Assembly: GCF_900090295.1 (NCBI RefSeq)
Contig: NZ_LT607753.1
Location: forward strand, 3,844,001 to 3,908,000
Direction of reading: 5' to 3'
DNA from: Micromonospora coxensis
Lineage (GTDB): Bacteria; Actinomycetota; Actinomycetes; Mycobacteriales; Micromonosporaceae
DNA: 64,000 bases
Shown here: positions 1 to 7,666 of the stretch, in pieces
Layout: each line of letters opens with the position of its first letter
Numbering within the stretch: the stretch's first letter is position 1
Made by a program: the position numbers and the translations under genes
Notes under the pieces: generated by a model
Database searches by the model: none
The model's input: the letters and a program-made list of their open reading frames with translations, nothing else
Told to the model about the DNA's origin: nothing

Positions 1-1502
1 GTGCGCTCGCCGGTGGGGCGGTCGCCGTAGCGGCGCTCGGACCGGTCACCGTACGACCGGTCGCCGCTCGGGCGGTCGCCGTAGCGCCGCTCGCCGTAGC
101 CGCCCCGGCCGTCACGCTCGCCGTAGCGACGCTCGCCGGTCGGCCGGTCACCGAAGCGGCGGCCACCGGAGCGGCGCGGCTCCGGCTCCTCGCGGACCGG
201 CACCCCGCTCGGCTCGCGGGCGCCGGTCAGCTCGGCCAGCGTCGGGTCGCCGGCCCGCACCCGGGTCTGCTCCGGCTCGACGCCGGCCTTCTCCATCATC
301 GCCAGCGTGGTCCGGCGCTGCTTCGGCAGCACCAGGGTCGCCACCGCGCCCGACTCCCCGGCCCGGGCGGTACGACCCGCGCGGTGCAGGTAGTCCTTCG
401 GGTCCTTCGGCGGGTCGACGTGCAGCACCAGGGAGACCCCGTCGACGTGGATGCCCCGGGCCGCCACGTCGGTGGCGACCAGCACGTTCATCCGGCCCTC
501 GCGGAACTCGGCGAGGGTCTTGGTGCGCATCCGCTGGGTCTTGCCGCCGTGCAGCCCACCGGCCCGGACGCCCACCGCGGCGAGCTGCTCCACCAGCCGG
601 TCGACCCCGAGCTGGGTGCGCGCGAAGAGCATCGTCCGGCCGGAGCGGGCCGCGATCGAGGCCGCCACCGCGAACTTGTCGTGCGGCGGGATCAGCAGCA
701 GGTGGTGGTCCATGGTGGACACCGACGCGGTCGACGGCGCGGTGGAGTGGGTCACCGGGTCGGTCATGAACCGCTTGACCAGCGAGTCCACGTCACCGTC
801 CAGGGTGGCCGAGAAGAGCAGCCGCTGGGCGTCCGCCGGCGTCTTCGCCAGCAGCTCGGTCACCTCGGGGAGGAAGCCCATGTCGGCCATCTGGTCGGCC
901 TCGTCGAGCACGGTGACCTCGACGTCGTCCAGGACGCAGACGCCCCGGTCGATCAGGTCGCCGAGCCGGCCCGGGGTGGCCACCACGATCTCCACGCCGC
1001 GCCGCAGCGCGTCGATCTGCCGGTCGTACGGCACCCCGCCGACGGCGGTCTTGAGGAAGATCCCGACGGCCTTGCCGAGCGGCATCAGGGCGTCGTTGAC
1101 CTGCATGGCGAGTTCCCGGGTGGGAACCAGCACCAGGGCCCGCGGGTGCAGCGGCCGGGCCCGGTTGCGCTCGGCGAGCCGGGCGATGATCGGCAGGCCG
1201 AAGGCGAGGGTCTTGCCGGAGCCGGTCTGGCCCCGGCCGAGCACGTCCCGGCCGGCCAGGGCGTCGGGCAGCGTGGCCCGCTGGATCTCGAACGGGGTGG
1301 TGATGCCCTGCCGGGCGAGCGCGTCGACCAGTGGACGGGGCAGTCCCAGGTCGGCGAAGTCGATGTCGACGGCCGCAGCGGCCTCCTCGGCCGGGGTGGT
1401 CTCGACGGCCGGGGTGGTCTCGTCGGCCCGGGTGTCGAGGACGGCCTCGACCGGCAGGTCGAAGGCGGACGGAATGGTGCCGGGGTCAGCGGAGATGGTC
1501 AA
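1..1502 (-). CDS. DEAD-box ATP-dependent RNA helicase, C-terminus beyond left edge
   Basis: Cytosolic ATP-dependent RNA helicase of the RhlE/DeaD type, expected to remodel structured RNA or ribosomal precursors. Helicase motifs read in order: Q-motif (TTPFEIQ), motif I GQTGSGKT, PTREL, ATPGR, motif II VLDEAD, SAT, VATDVAARGI and HRAGRTARAG. After the core comes an Arg/Gly/Tyr-rich tail with repeated GERRYGDR-like units, running off the window; such RGG-like tails usually bind RNA. There is no ATG near the N-terminus. The best start is TTG at 1502, preceded by a GAAAGG ribosome site, giving a protein that begins LTISADPGT. About 500 codons are visible. It lies downstream of the proline-rich gene on the same strand, separated by about 200 bp and a hairpin. 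Family assignment is certain; the physiological RNA target cannot be read. Confidence 0.93.
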   Translation of the reverse strand, partial: MTISADPGTIPSAFDLPVEAVLDTRADETTPAVETTPAEEAAAAVDIDFADLGLPRPLVDALARQGITTPFEIQRATLPDALAGRDVLGRGQTGSGKTLAFGLPIIARLAERNRARPLHPRALVLVPTRELAMQVNDALMPLGKAVGIFLKTAVGGVPYDRQIDALRRGVEIVVATPGRLGDLIDRGVCVLDDVEVTVLDEADQMADMGFLPEVTELLAKTPADAQRLLFSATLDGDVDSLVKRFMTDPVTHSTAPSTASVSTMDHHLLLIPPHDKFAVAASIAARSGRTMLFARTQLGVDRLVEQLAAVGVRAGGLHGGKTQRMRTKTLAEFREGRMNVLVATDVAARGIHVDGVSLVLHVDPPKDPKDYLHRAGRTARAGESGAVATLVLPKQRRTTLAMMEKAGVEPEQTRVRAGDPTLAELTGAREPSGVPVREEPEPRRSGGRRFGDRPTGERRYGERDGRGGYGERRYGDRPSGDRSYGDRSERRYGDRPTGER

Positions 1503-1669
1503 GAAATGCCTTTCGAGCGGGGCGCATCTTCGCGATGGCCCGCTGCGGCTCAACGCCGCCGAATCGCCCGCAAGATCGCCCATGGGCGCGCACCACGCGC
1601 GCCAGGTCAGTGATCCTCACCAGTGTACGGCGACCGGCGGAGACCGCCAGTCGGCCACGATCGGGTAGT

Positions 1670-1688
1670 GGGCGGGCTCACCCCGCCC
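1670..1688 (-). terminator. Hairpin after the proline-rich gene
   Basis: A 7-bp GC stem (GGGCGGG / CCCGCCC, loop CTCAC) lies about 20 bp past the stop of the gene ending at 1710. It has no clear U-tract, which is common in actinobacteria. The rest of 1503-1709 holds only the leader of the helicase gene. Confidence 0.5.
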
Positions 1689-1709
1689 TTCCCGACGTGC
1701 CGTCCCCGC

Positions 1710-3614
1710 TCACTTCGTGAGGACGTTGCCGACCAGCCCGTCCATGGCGTCACCCGCCAGCAGGACGACCAACACGCTGATCGCCACCAGCAGACCGAGG
1801 GACGCGGCCAGGACGACCACCACCCGGGCGGTGCGGGACTTCTCCGTCGCCGGTGTCTCCGACCACCCCTGGGCCAGGATGTGCCCGGTCAGCGACCCGG
1901 AGTTCTCCAGCGGGTTGTTGGCCGGGAAGGAGACGGTGGCGAAGCCCGGCCCGTCGGTGCCGCCGTAGGCGGTGCTGGCCAGGTCCGGTCCGCCCCGGTA
2001 CGGCGTGCCCGGGCGGCCGATGCCGGCCGGCGGCGCGGCCGGGAACGGACTGGCCCCTCCTGCTGCCCACTGCGGGGCCGGCGCGGCGGCGCGGGCCGAG
2101 GCGGGCGGGGCGGCCGGGAAGGCCGTGGTCGGTGGCGTGACCGGGGGAGCCGACACGGGCGGGGCAGCCGGCGGGACGGGCACGGGCCGGGCGGTCGGGA
2201 AGGCCGTGGTCGGTGGCGTGACCGGCGCGGCCGACACGGGCCGGGCAGCCGGGAAGGCCGTGGTCGGCGGCGTGACCGGCGGAGCCGATACCGGCGGCGT
2301 GACGGGTGGGGCCGAGACAGGCCGGGCAGCCGGCGGGGCTGACACCGGCGGCGTGAACGGCGGAGCGGAGACAGGTCGGGCAGCCGGTGGCGCCGAGACA
2401 GGCTGGGCAGCCGGCGGGGCCGATACCGGCGGCGTGACGGGTGGGGCCGAGACAGGTCGGGCAGCCGGCGGGGCCGATACCGGCGGAGCCGGGACGGACG
2501 CGGCAGCCCGGACCGGCTGGGCCGGGAGCGACGGAAGACCGCCGGGCGGGGAGGAGACCGGCGCGGCACTCCCCGGCGTGGACGAGCTGGGCGCGGTGCC
2601 GCCGGGGGGCGCGGAGACCGGCGTGGAGACCGGGGCGGTGGCCCGGGCGAGCGGGCCGCCCGTCGACCCCGTACCGGCGGGCCCACCCGTGCCGGCGGAG
2701 CCGAACGGCCGGTCCGGTCCGGTCGAGCCGGGCATGGCCGGCGGCGGCGGGAACGGCGGCGCCGGCATCGGCCCCGGCGGAGGTGGGGGCGGTGGCACCG
2801 CCGGCCCGGGCGGCGGCACCGGAGGCCCGGGGACGGGCGGCACCGGTCCCGGCGGGGGCGACGGGCGCGGTCCCGGCGGCGGGCCGGGCAGCGGCGGCAC
2901 CGGCGAGGGGAAGGGCCCGGGCTCCGGCGGTTGCGGGCTCGGCACGGGCGGGACGGGGGTGGGAGCCGGCTCGGGCGTCGGGACCGGCTCCGGAGCCGGA
3001 GTGGGTTCCGGCTCGGGCGTCGGCGGGGTGGGCGGCTGGGCCGGCTCCGGGGGCTGGGCGGGCTCGGGCGGCTCCGGGTTCACCGGCGCGGAGCGGTAGA
3101 CCGTGGCCGCGCCCCCGGCCCGGGCGACGACGTCGGCCGCCCCGGCCGCCGCGTCCCCTGCCGAGATCCGGCTCAGCCCCGGCACGCTGGCGCTGGCCCG
3201 CGCGGTCGCGCCGCGCTGCCCGGGTACCACCGCGCTGCCCGTGGCGGCCCGGGCGCTGCCGGACGCCGCGCCCGTACCGGCGTCGGCCGGGGCGGGACGG
3301 GCCGGTGAGTGGTCGTCGGCGGAGTCGGGCGACCCGGCCCGGTAGGTGGTGCCGGAGGCGGTGGCCATCGGCAGTGCTCCGTCCGGCGGGGCGGTGGCGG
3401 TGGCGACGCTGGCCCGGGCGCGGGCCGGCACGGGCGAGCCGTCGGCGGAGAGCTTCGGGGCGGCCCCGGTCGGGCCGGTCAGCGCCGGTGACACCGCGCC
3501 GTCGCGTACCGGTGCGTCGACAGCGGACGGTGCCGGCAGGGCGGCCCGGCCGGCGGCGGGTTCGGGCACGGATCCGCGGTCGACCGACTCCGCCGGAACC
3601 TCTTGCTCGCCCAT
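1710..3614 (-). CDS. Proline-rich repeat protein with one C-terminal membrane segment
   Basis: Function unknown. The 634-residue product begins MGEQEVPAES; ATG 3614 has a GGAGGA ribosome site 6 nt upstream. The open frame continues further upstream into the NlpC gene, but that part is unsupported. Order: an acidic/Ala-rich N-terminus of about 180 residues, a PEPEP/PTPEP and polyproline stretch (about 190-320), a long array of PVSAPPAARPVSAPPVTPP-like repeats (about 380-500), a short ordered stretch, then one hydrophobic helix (VVVVLAASLGLLVAISVLVVLLAG) about 15 residues from the C-terminus. There is no signal peptide, so a tail-anchored topology with a cytoplasmic disordered domain is likely. 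The DNA repeats suggest length variation between strains. It could be a scaffold or a secretion-associated protein; nothing decides this. Confidence 0.75.
   Translation of the reverse strand: MGEQEVPAESVDRGSVPEPAAGRAALPAPSAVDAPVRDGAVSPALTGPTGAAPKLSADGSPVPARARASVATATAPPDGALPMATASGTTYRAGSPDSADDHSPARPAPADAGTGAASGSARAATGSAVVPGQRGATARASASVPGLSRISAGDAAAGAADVVARAGGAATVYRSAPVNPEPPEPAQPPEPAQPPTPPTPEPEPTPAPEPVPTPEPAPTPVPPVPSPQPPEPGPFPSPVPPLPGPPPGPRPSPPPGPVPPVPGPPVPPPGPAVPPPPPPPGPMPAPPFPPPPAMPGSTGPDRPFGSAGTGGPAGTGSTGGPLARATAPVSTPVSAPPGGTAPSSSTPGSAAPVSSPPGGLPSLPAQPVRAAASVPAPPVSAPPAARPVSAPPVTPPVSAPPAAQPVSAPPAARPVSAPPFTPPVSAPPAARPVSAPPVTPPVSAPPVTPPTTAFPAARPVSAAPVTPPTTAFPTARPVPVPPAAPPVSAPPVTPPTTAFPAAPPASARAAAPAPQWAAGGASPFPAAPPAGIGRPGTPYRGGPDLASTAYGGTDGPGFATVSFPANNPLENSGSLTGHILAQGWSETPATEKSRTARVVVVLAASLGLLVAISVLVVLLAGDAMDGLVGNVLTK
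2100..2510 (-). repeat. Degenerate tandem repeats coding PVSAPP units
   Basis: Within the proline-rich gene, near-identical blocks of roughly 50-60 bp recur (for example around 2263, 2320, 2377 and 2434). They encode alternating PPVSAPP and AARPVSAPP/VTPP units. The copies differ by point changes and short indels in multiples of three, consistent with slippage or recombination that keeps the frame. Confidence 0.75.
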
Positions 3615-3750
3615 GCTCGTCCTCCGTGCCGCGCTCGCACCCGGGACCGTGGCTCCGGACCGGATGTGCCTGGATGTCACGGTGCCACATTCCACCCCGC
3701 CGGCACAGCCGGAGTGCGTACCGGGCCGGAGTCGGCGTGGCCGCCGCAGG

Positions 3751-5385
3751 TCAGGAGCCGGTGCTCGCGGAGGCCGACGCCGAGGTGCTGTTCTCCGGGG
3801 CCAGGCTGGTCGGCGCGGTGCTCGGCTGCGCGCTGCTGGCGGCGGTGCTCGGCGAGACGGAACTCGTCGGGCTCGCGGAGACGGATTCGGAACTCGTCGG
3901 GCTCGCGGAGACGGATTCGGACGGGGTCGGGACCGTGGTCTCCGACGGCGACGGCGCCGGGCTCTCCGACGGCGGCGTGGTCGGCCGGGTCGGCTGCGGC
4001 GACGGCGCCTTGGTCGAGGTCGGCGAGGGGTTCGGCGCCGGGGTGGTCGGCTTGGGCGACGCCGGGCCGGTCGGCTTCGGGGCCGGCGTGGTCGGCTTCG
4101 GCGCCGGGGTGGCCGGGGCGGGCACCGCACCGACGACCCGGGTGGCCGCGTAGAGGCCGGACCAGCGCACCGTGGAGATCTTGACGACGTCGCCGGTGCG
4201 CGGGGCCTGCACCATCTTGCCGCCGCCGATGTACATCCCCATGTGGTGGATCGTCGTCCAACTGCTGCCGGAGGCGAAGAAGAGCAGGTCGCCGGGGAGG
4301 AGCGCGCTGCGGTCGACCGTCCGGGAGCGGGTGGCGTAGTACTGGTCGCGGGAGACCCTGGGCAGGTCGTAGTAGCCGGCCGACCGGTACGCGGCCCAGA
4401 TCAGGCCGGAGCAGTCGAACCGGTCCGGCCCCTCGGCGGCCCAGAGGTACGGATCACCGAGCTGGGCCAGCGCGTACCGGACGGCCGCCAGGGCCTGCGG
4501 GCTGGCGATCAGGCCGGTGGCGCTCTGCCCCTCGACGTACGCGGCGCCCAGCTTCTGCTCGGCGGCCTCCTGCTGCCGCTCCAGCTCGATGATCTGGGCC
4601 TGGTTGTCCGCCCGGAGCTTGACCAGCTTGCGCTCGTTGTCGCGCAGCGCCTTCTCCACCGCGGTGTACTGCTCGCCGGCCCGGCGGACCCGGTCCTGCG
4701 CGGCGGTGACCGCCTGGGTGGCGACCTGCTCCGCCGTCCGGGCGCGGGACAGCTCGCCGGTCGCGGCGGTGGTCGCCCCGTCGGCCTGCTCGCCCCGCGA
4801 GATCCGCTGGAGCACGCTGAGCCCGTGCAGGTCCTCGGCGATCTCGCCGGGGGGCAGCGCGGCGGCGGCCTTGAAGGCGTCCGCCGCCACGGCGTCGGCG
4901 CGCTCCTGGGCCCGGGCCAGCGCCTCCCGGGCCAGGCCCAGCTCCCGCTCGGCGGCGGTGAGCTGCGTCTGTGCGTCGGTGCGCTGCTGCCGGAGCCCGA
5001 GCAGTTGGTCGCCGAGTTGGCCGACCTGCACCTCCAGGGCGCTGATCTGGGCCAGCAGCGGGCTCGCCGCGACGCCGCCGACCGGCAGCGTGGTGGGCGT
5101 CCCGCCGGGCAGGCCGGCCCCGGCGCCGGGCAGGCCGGTGCCGGGCAGACCGGTGGCGGGCTGGCCGGGGATCCCGCCGGGCAGCTGGAGGCCGCCGGAG
5201 ACGACCGGACGCGAGCCGGTGTCCGGCACGGTGTTCGGCAGCGGCGGCTCGGCGTACGCGGGGGTGGCGAGGGCCATCGCGGCGACGGCGCCGAGCAGGG
5301 CGGACCAGAGCCGGGGACGCAGCACCGGCGAGATCACCGGGCTCCTGCGTCGTCGCTGCTGTCGCCCGTACCCGCTGTCGGCCAT
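3751..5385 (-). CDS. Secreted NlpC/P60 peptidoglycan endopeptidase (RipA-like)
   Basis: Predicted secreted cell-wall D,L-endopeptidase that cleaves peptide stems, in the style of RipA-type septum hydrolases. The 544-aa product starts at ATG 5385 (GGGGAG site upstream). It has an Arg-rich n-region and signal peptide ending near AYAEPP (residues 1-46), a Gly/Pro linker, a long coiled-coil region (about 105-300), and an NlpC/P60 domain (about 305-425). Catalytic Cys is C325 in FDCSGL and the histidine is in HHMGMYIG (about 380/381). A Pro/Ser/Thr-rich tail of about 110 residues follows, probably wall-spanning or glycosylated. The coiled coil plus C-terminal NlpC layout is typical of auto-inhibited actinobacterial hydrolases. 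It is divergent from mqnE. No c-di-AMP riboswitch was recognised in its 240-bp upstream region. Confidence 0.92.
   Translation of the reverse strand: MADSGYGRQQRRRRSPVISPVLRPRLWSALLGAVAAMALATPAYAEPPLPNTVPDTGSRPVVSGGLQLPGGIPGQPATGLPGTGLPGAGAGLPGGTPTTLPVGGVAASPLLAQISALEVQVGQLGDQLLGLRQQRTDAQTQLTAAERELGLAREALARAQERADAVAADAFKAAAALPPGEIAEDLHGLSVLQRISRGEQADGATTAATGELSRARTAEQVATQAVTAAQDRVRRAGEQYTAVEKALRDNERKLVKLRADNQAQIIELERQQEAAEQKLGAAYVEGQSATGLIASPQALAAVRYALAQLGDPYLWAAEGPDRFDCSGLIWAAYRSAGYYDLPRVSRDQYYATRSRTVDRSALLPGDLLFFASGSSWTTIHHMGMYIGGGKMVQAPRTGDVVKISTVRWSGLYAATRVVGAVPAPATPAPKPTTPAPKPTGPASPKPTTPAPNPSPTSTKAPSPQPTRPTTPPSESPAPSPSETTVPTPSESVSASPTSSESVSASPTSSVSPSTAASSAQPSTAPTSLAPENSTSASASASTGS
3861..3920 (-). 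repeat. Perfect 2 x 30-bp tandem repeat in NlpC tail
   Basis: Two identical adjacent 30-bp units encode a duplicated decapeptide of the type ESVSASPTSS in the Ser/Thr-rich C-terminal tail. Perfect identity indicates a recent in-frame duplication. Confidence 0.9.
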
Positions 5386-5625
5386 TCCGCTCCCCGTCCG
5401 GCGTGTCGTGCCGCGCACGGTGGGCGCGGCGGGACGGGACGGTACCAGTGTGTGTTCCGCCCCACCCTGTCTTACCGCACGCCGGCAACGATGTCGATGC
5501 GTAGCCGGGTCACGGAAGGCTGGGAGTCCGGTGAAGTACGTCGCTGCCGGTGCCCGTCCTGCCGGGTCGTCGCCGGGCCGACGTAGGCTCGACCGGGACC
5601 GCAGGTGGAAGGGACGTGGCTTTCG

Positions 5626-6795
5626 ATGGACGCCGGACTCAAGCGCGAGCTCGAAGCGAAGGTGTACGCCGGGGAGCGGCTGACCCGTGAGGACGGGATC
5701 GCCCTCTACGACAGCGACGACCTGGCCTGGCTGGGGCGGCTGGCGCACCACCGCCGCACCGAGCTGAACGGCGACCGGGTGATGTTCAACGTCAACCGGC
5801 ACCTGAACCTGACCAACGTCTGCTCCGCCTCGTGCGCGTACTGCTCGTTCCAGCGCAAGCCGGGCGAGAAGGACGCGTACACGATGCGCATCGACGAGGC
5901 GGTCCGCAAAGCCAAGGAGATGGAGGACGAGCAGCTCACCGAGCTGCACATCGTCAACGGCCTGCACCCGACGCTGCCCTGGCGCTACTACCCGAAGGTG
6001 CTCAGCGAGCTGAAGGCGGCGCTGCCGAACGTCAAGCTCAAGGCGTTCACCGCGACCGAGGTGCAGTGGTTCGAGAAGATCAGCGGGCTGAGCGCGGACG
6101 AGATCCTCGACGAGCTGATGGCCGCCGGCCTGGAGTCGCTGACCGGCGGCGGCGCGGAGATCTTCGACTGGGAGGTCCGGCAGCACATCGTCGACCACGC
6201 CTGCCACTGGGAGGACTGGTCGCGGATCCACCGGCTGGCCCACTCGAAGGGCATGAAGACGCCGTCGACGATGCTGTACGGCCACATCGAGGAGCCCCGG
6301 CACCGGGTCGACCACGTGCTGCGGCTGCGTGAGCTCCAGGACGAGACCGGCGGTTTCATGGTCTTCATCCCGCTGCGCTACCAGCACGACTTCGTGGACT
6401 CGGCGGACGGCAAGATCCGTAACCGGATCCAGGCCCGGACCACGATGGCCTCGCCCGCCGAGTCGCTGAAGACCTTCGCGGTCTCCCGGCTGCTCTTCGA
6501 CAACGTCCCGCACGTGAAGTGCTTCTGGGTCATGCACGGGCTCTCGGTGGCCCAGCTCTCGCTGAACTTCGGCGTGGACGACCTGGACGGCTCGGTGGTG
6601 GAGTACAAGATCACTCACGACGCCGACTCGTACGGCACCCCGAACACGATGCACCGGGACGACCTGCTGCACCTGATCTGGGACGCCGGCTTCCGTCCGG
6701 TCGAGCGCAACACCCGCTACGAGGTCGTCAAGGAGTACGACCCGGCGCCGTCGCTGGCCGAGCGCCGTGCCGAGCCGCAGCAGGTCTGGGCCTGA
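5626..6795 (+). CDS. mqnE: Aminofutalosine synthase MqnE (radical SAM)
   Basis: Radical SAM enzyme of the futalosine menaquinone pathway. It joins the adenosyl part of SAM to 3-[(1-carboxyvinyl)oxy]benzoate to give 6-amino-6-deoxyfutalosine. The 389-aa protein carries the cluster motif C66-x3-C70-x2-C73 (CSASCAYCSF), then MqnE-like stretches including HIVNGLHPTLPW, GGGAEIF and the C-terminal THDADSYGTPNTMHRDDL. ATG 5626 is preferred because GGAAGGG lies about 10 nt upstream; an in-frame GTG at 5605 is possible but overlaps that site. The related MqnC at 29124 has a different signature (ACKFCAFFR), so the two can be told apart. Two small membrane-protein genes follow on the same strand. Confidence 0.95.
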   Translation: MDAGLKRELEAKVYAGERLTREDGIALYDSDDLAWLGRLAHHRRTELNGDRVMFNVNRHLNLTNVCSASCAYCSFQRKPGEKDAYTMRIDEAVRKAKEMEDEQLTELHIVNGLHPTLPWRYYPKVLSELKAALPNVKLKAFTATEVQWFEKISGLSADEILDELMAAGLESLTGGGAEIFDWEVRQHIVDHACHWEDWSRIHRLAHSKGMKTPSTMLYGHIEEPRHRVDHVLRLRELQDETGGFMVFIPLRYQHDFVDSADGKIRNRIQARTTMASPAESLKTFAVSRLLFDNVPHVKCFWVMHGLSVAQLSLNFGVDDLDGSVVEYKITHDADSYGTPNTMHRDDLLHLIWDAGFRPVERNTRYEVVKEYDPAPSLAERRAEPQQVWA

Positions 6796-6836
6796 GTCCG
6801 GCCGTATCCTCACAGGACCATGACCGGACGGGCACG

Positions 6837-7259
6837 ATGACCGAGCAGCGGGCCGGGTTCCCCCGGCGGGACGCCGAGGGCCGCATCCTCACCCTGGGCG
6901 ACCTGCTCGGGGTGAGCCTCGCCGGCTGGGTGATCGGGATGCTGGCGCTGGTGCTCTTCGACTGGGGCTTCGCCACGGTCGGCGCCGGGGAGTTCGGCCG
7001 TACCAACGGCTGGCTGGCGGTCATCCTGCCCGCCTGGCTGTTCTGGGACGACTTCCGCGCCTGGGAGTTCGGCGCGGCCCGGGTGGTGGCGGCGCTGGTC
7101 GCCGGCGTGGTCGCGGTGGTCGGTGGCCTGCTGGTGGCCGGCCTGGTCGGCGGCCTGGCGCCGCTGGCCACCGGCGGCCTGGCGGCGGTCGCCTTCACCC
7201 TGCTGTACGCGGTGCTCTGGTTCCAGGGCGTGCACTGGCTGGCCCGGCGGACGGGCTGA
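6837..7259 (+). CDS. Small polytopic membrane protein, function unknown
   Basis: A 140-aa protein (MTEQRAGFPRRDAEGRILTL...) with about four hydrophobic segments at roughly 25-47, 60-75, 83-108 and 111-131. It has a short charged N-terminus and a C-terminal RRTG. It lies 41 bp after mqnE and 47 bp before the DUF4229 gene, all on one strand, so it is probably co-transcribed with mqnE. I recognise no catalytic motif. Start ATG 6837 is chosen because an earlier ATG at 6820 is closed by a stop after six codons. Confidence 0.72.
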   Translation: MTEQRAGFPRRDAEGRILTLGDLLGVSLAGWVIGMLALVLFDWGFATVGAGEFGRTNGWLAVILPAWLFWDDFRAWEFGAARVVAALVAGVVAVVGGLLVAGLVGGLAPLATGGLAAVAFTLLYAVLWFQGVHWLARRTG

Positions 7260-7306
7260 ACCGACCGCCCGGGGGCCACCCGGGGCGTGGAGAACGGAGT
7301 GGGAAC

Positions 7307-7615
7307 GTGAGCGCGGCGGCAAAGTACACGCTGGGCCGGATCGGGCTGTTCGTCGTCGTCCTCCTGGCCCTCCTGCCGGTCGACATGAACATCTTCCTGA
7401 AGCTGATGGTGGCGCTGGCGTTCTCCGCGGCGGCGTCGTTCTTCCTGCTGCGCGGCTGGCGGGACGAGATGGCCGAGGAGATGGCCGCGGCGGCGGAGCG
7501 CCGCCGGGCGGAGAAGGAGCGGCTCCGCTCCGCCCTGGCCGGCGACGACCAGCCCTCGACGACCGACCAGCCCTCGGCCGAGCAGCCGCCGACCGACCGG
7601 ACCGACCGGCCGTGA
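7307..7615 (+). CDS. DUF4229-type small membrane protein
   Basis: A 102-aa protein with two membrane helices (about 10-27 and 30-48), followed by LLRGWRDEMAEEMAAAAERRRAEKERLR, a charged amphipathic or coiled-coil tail. The pattern matches the DUF4229 family of actinobacterial inner-membrane proteins, often found near menaquinone genes; its function is not established. GTG start at 7307 has a GGAGTGGGA site. A perfect hairpin directly after the stop ends the mqnE transcript. Confidence 0.75.
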   Translation: MSAAAKYTLGRIGLFVVVLLALLPVDMNIFLKLMVALAFSAAASFFLLRGWRDEMAEEMAAAAERRRAEKERLRSALAGDDQPSTTDQPSAEQPPTDRTDRP

Positions 7616-7616
7616 C

Positions 7617-7647
7617 CACGGGGTCGTCGCCGGGCGACGACCCCGTG
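7617..7647. terminator. Bidirectional terminator hairpin
   Basis: Perfect 14-bp stem CACGGGGTCGTCGC / GCGACGACCCCGTG with a 3-nt loop, between the convergent DUF4229 gene and the C39-like peptidase gene. It can serve both strands. Confidence 0.85.
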
Positions 7648-7666
7648 ACCGCTGTCGGCGCGCCGG

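Noticed and set aside
3615..4130. Upstream extension of the proline-rich ORF to 806 residues
   Set aside because: It runs antisense-free but over the NlpC gene on the same strand, lacks a ribosome site and gives only Arg/Pro-rich sequence. ATG 3614 has a strong GGAGGA site.
5386..5625. c-di-AMP riboswitch before the NlpC/P60 gene
   Set aside because: Actinobacterial wall hydrolases often have one, but I could not find its conserved core in either strand.
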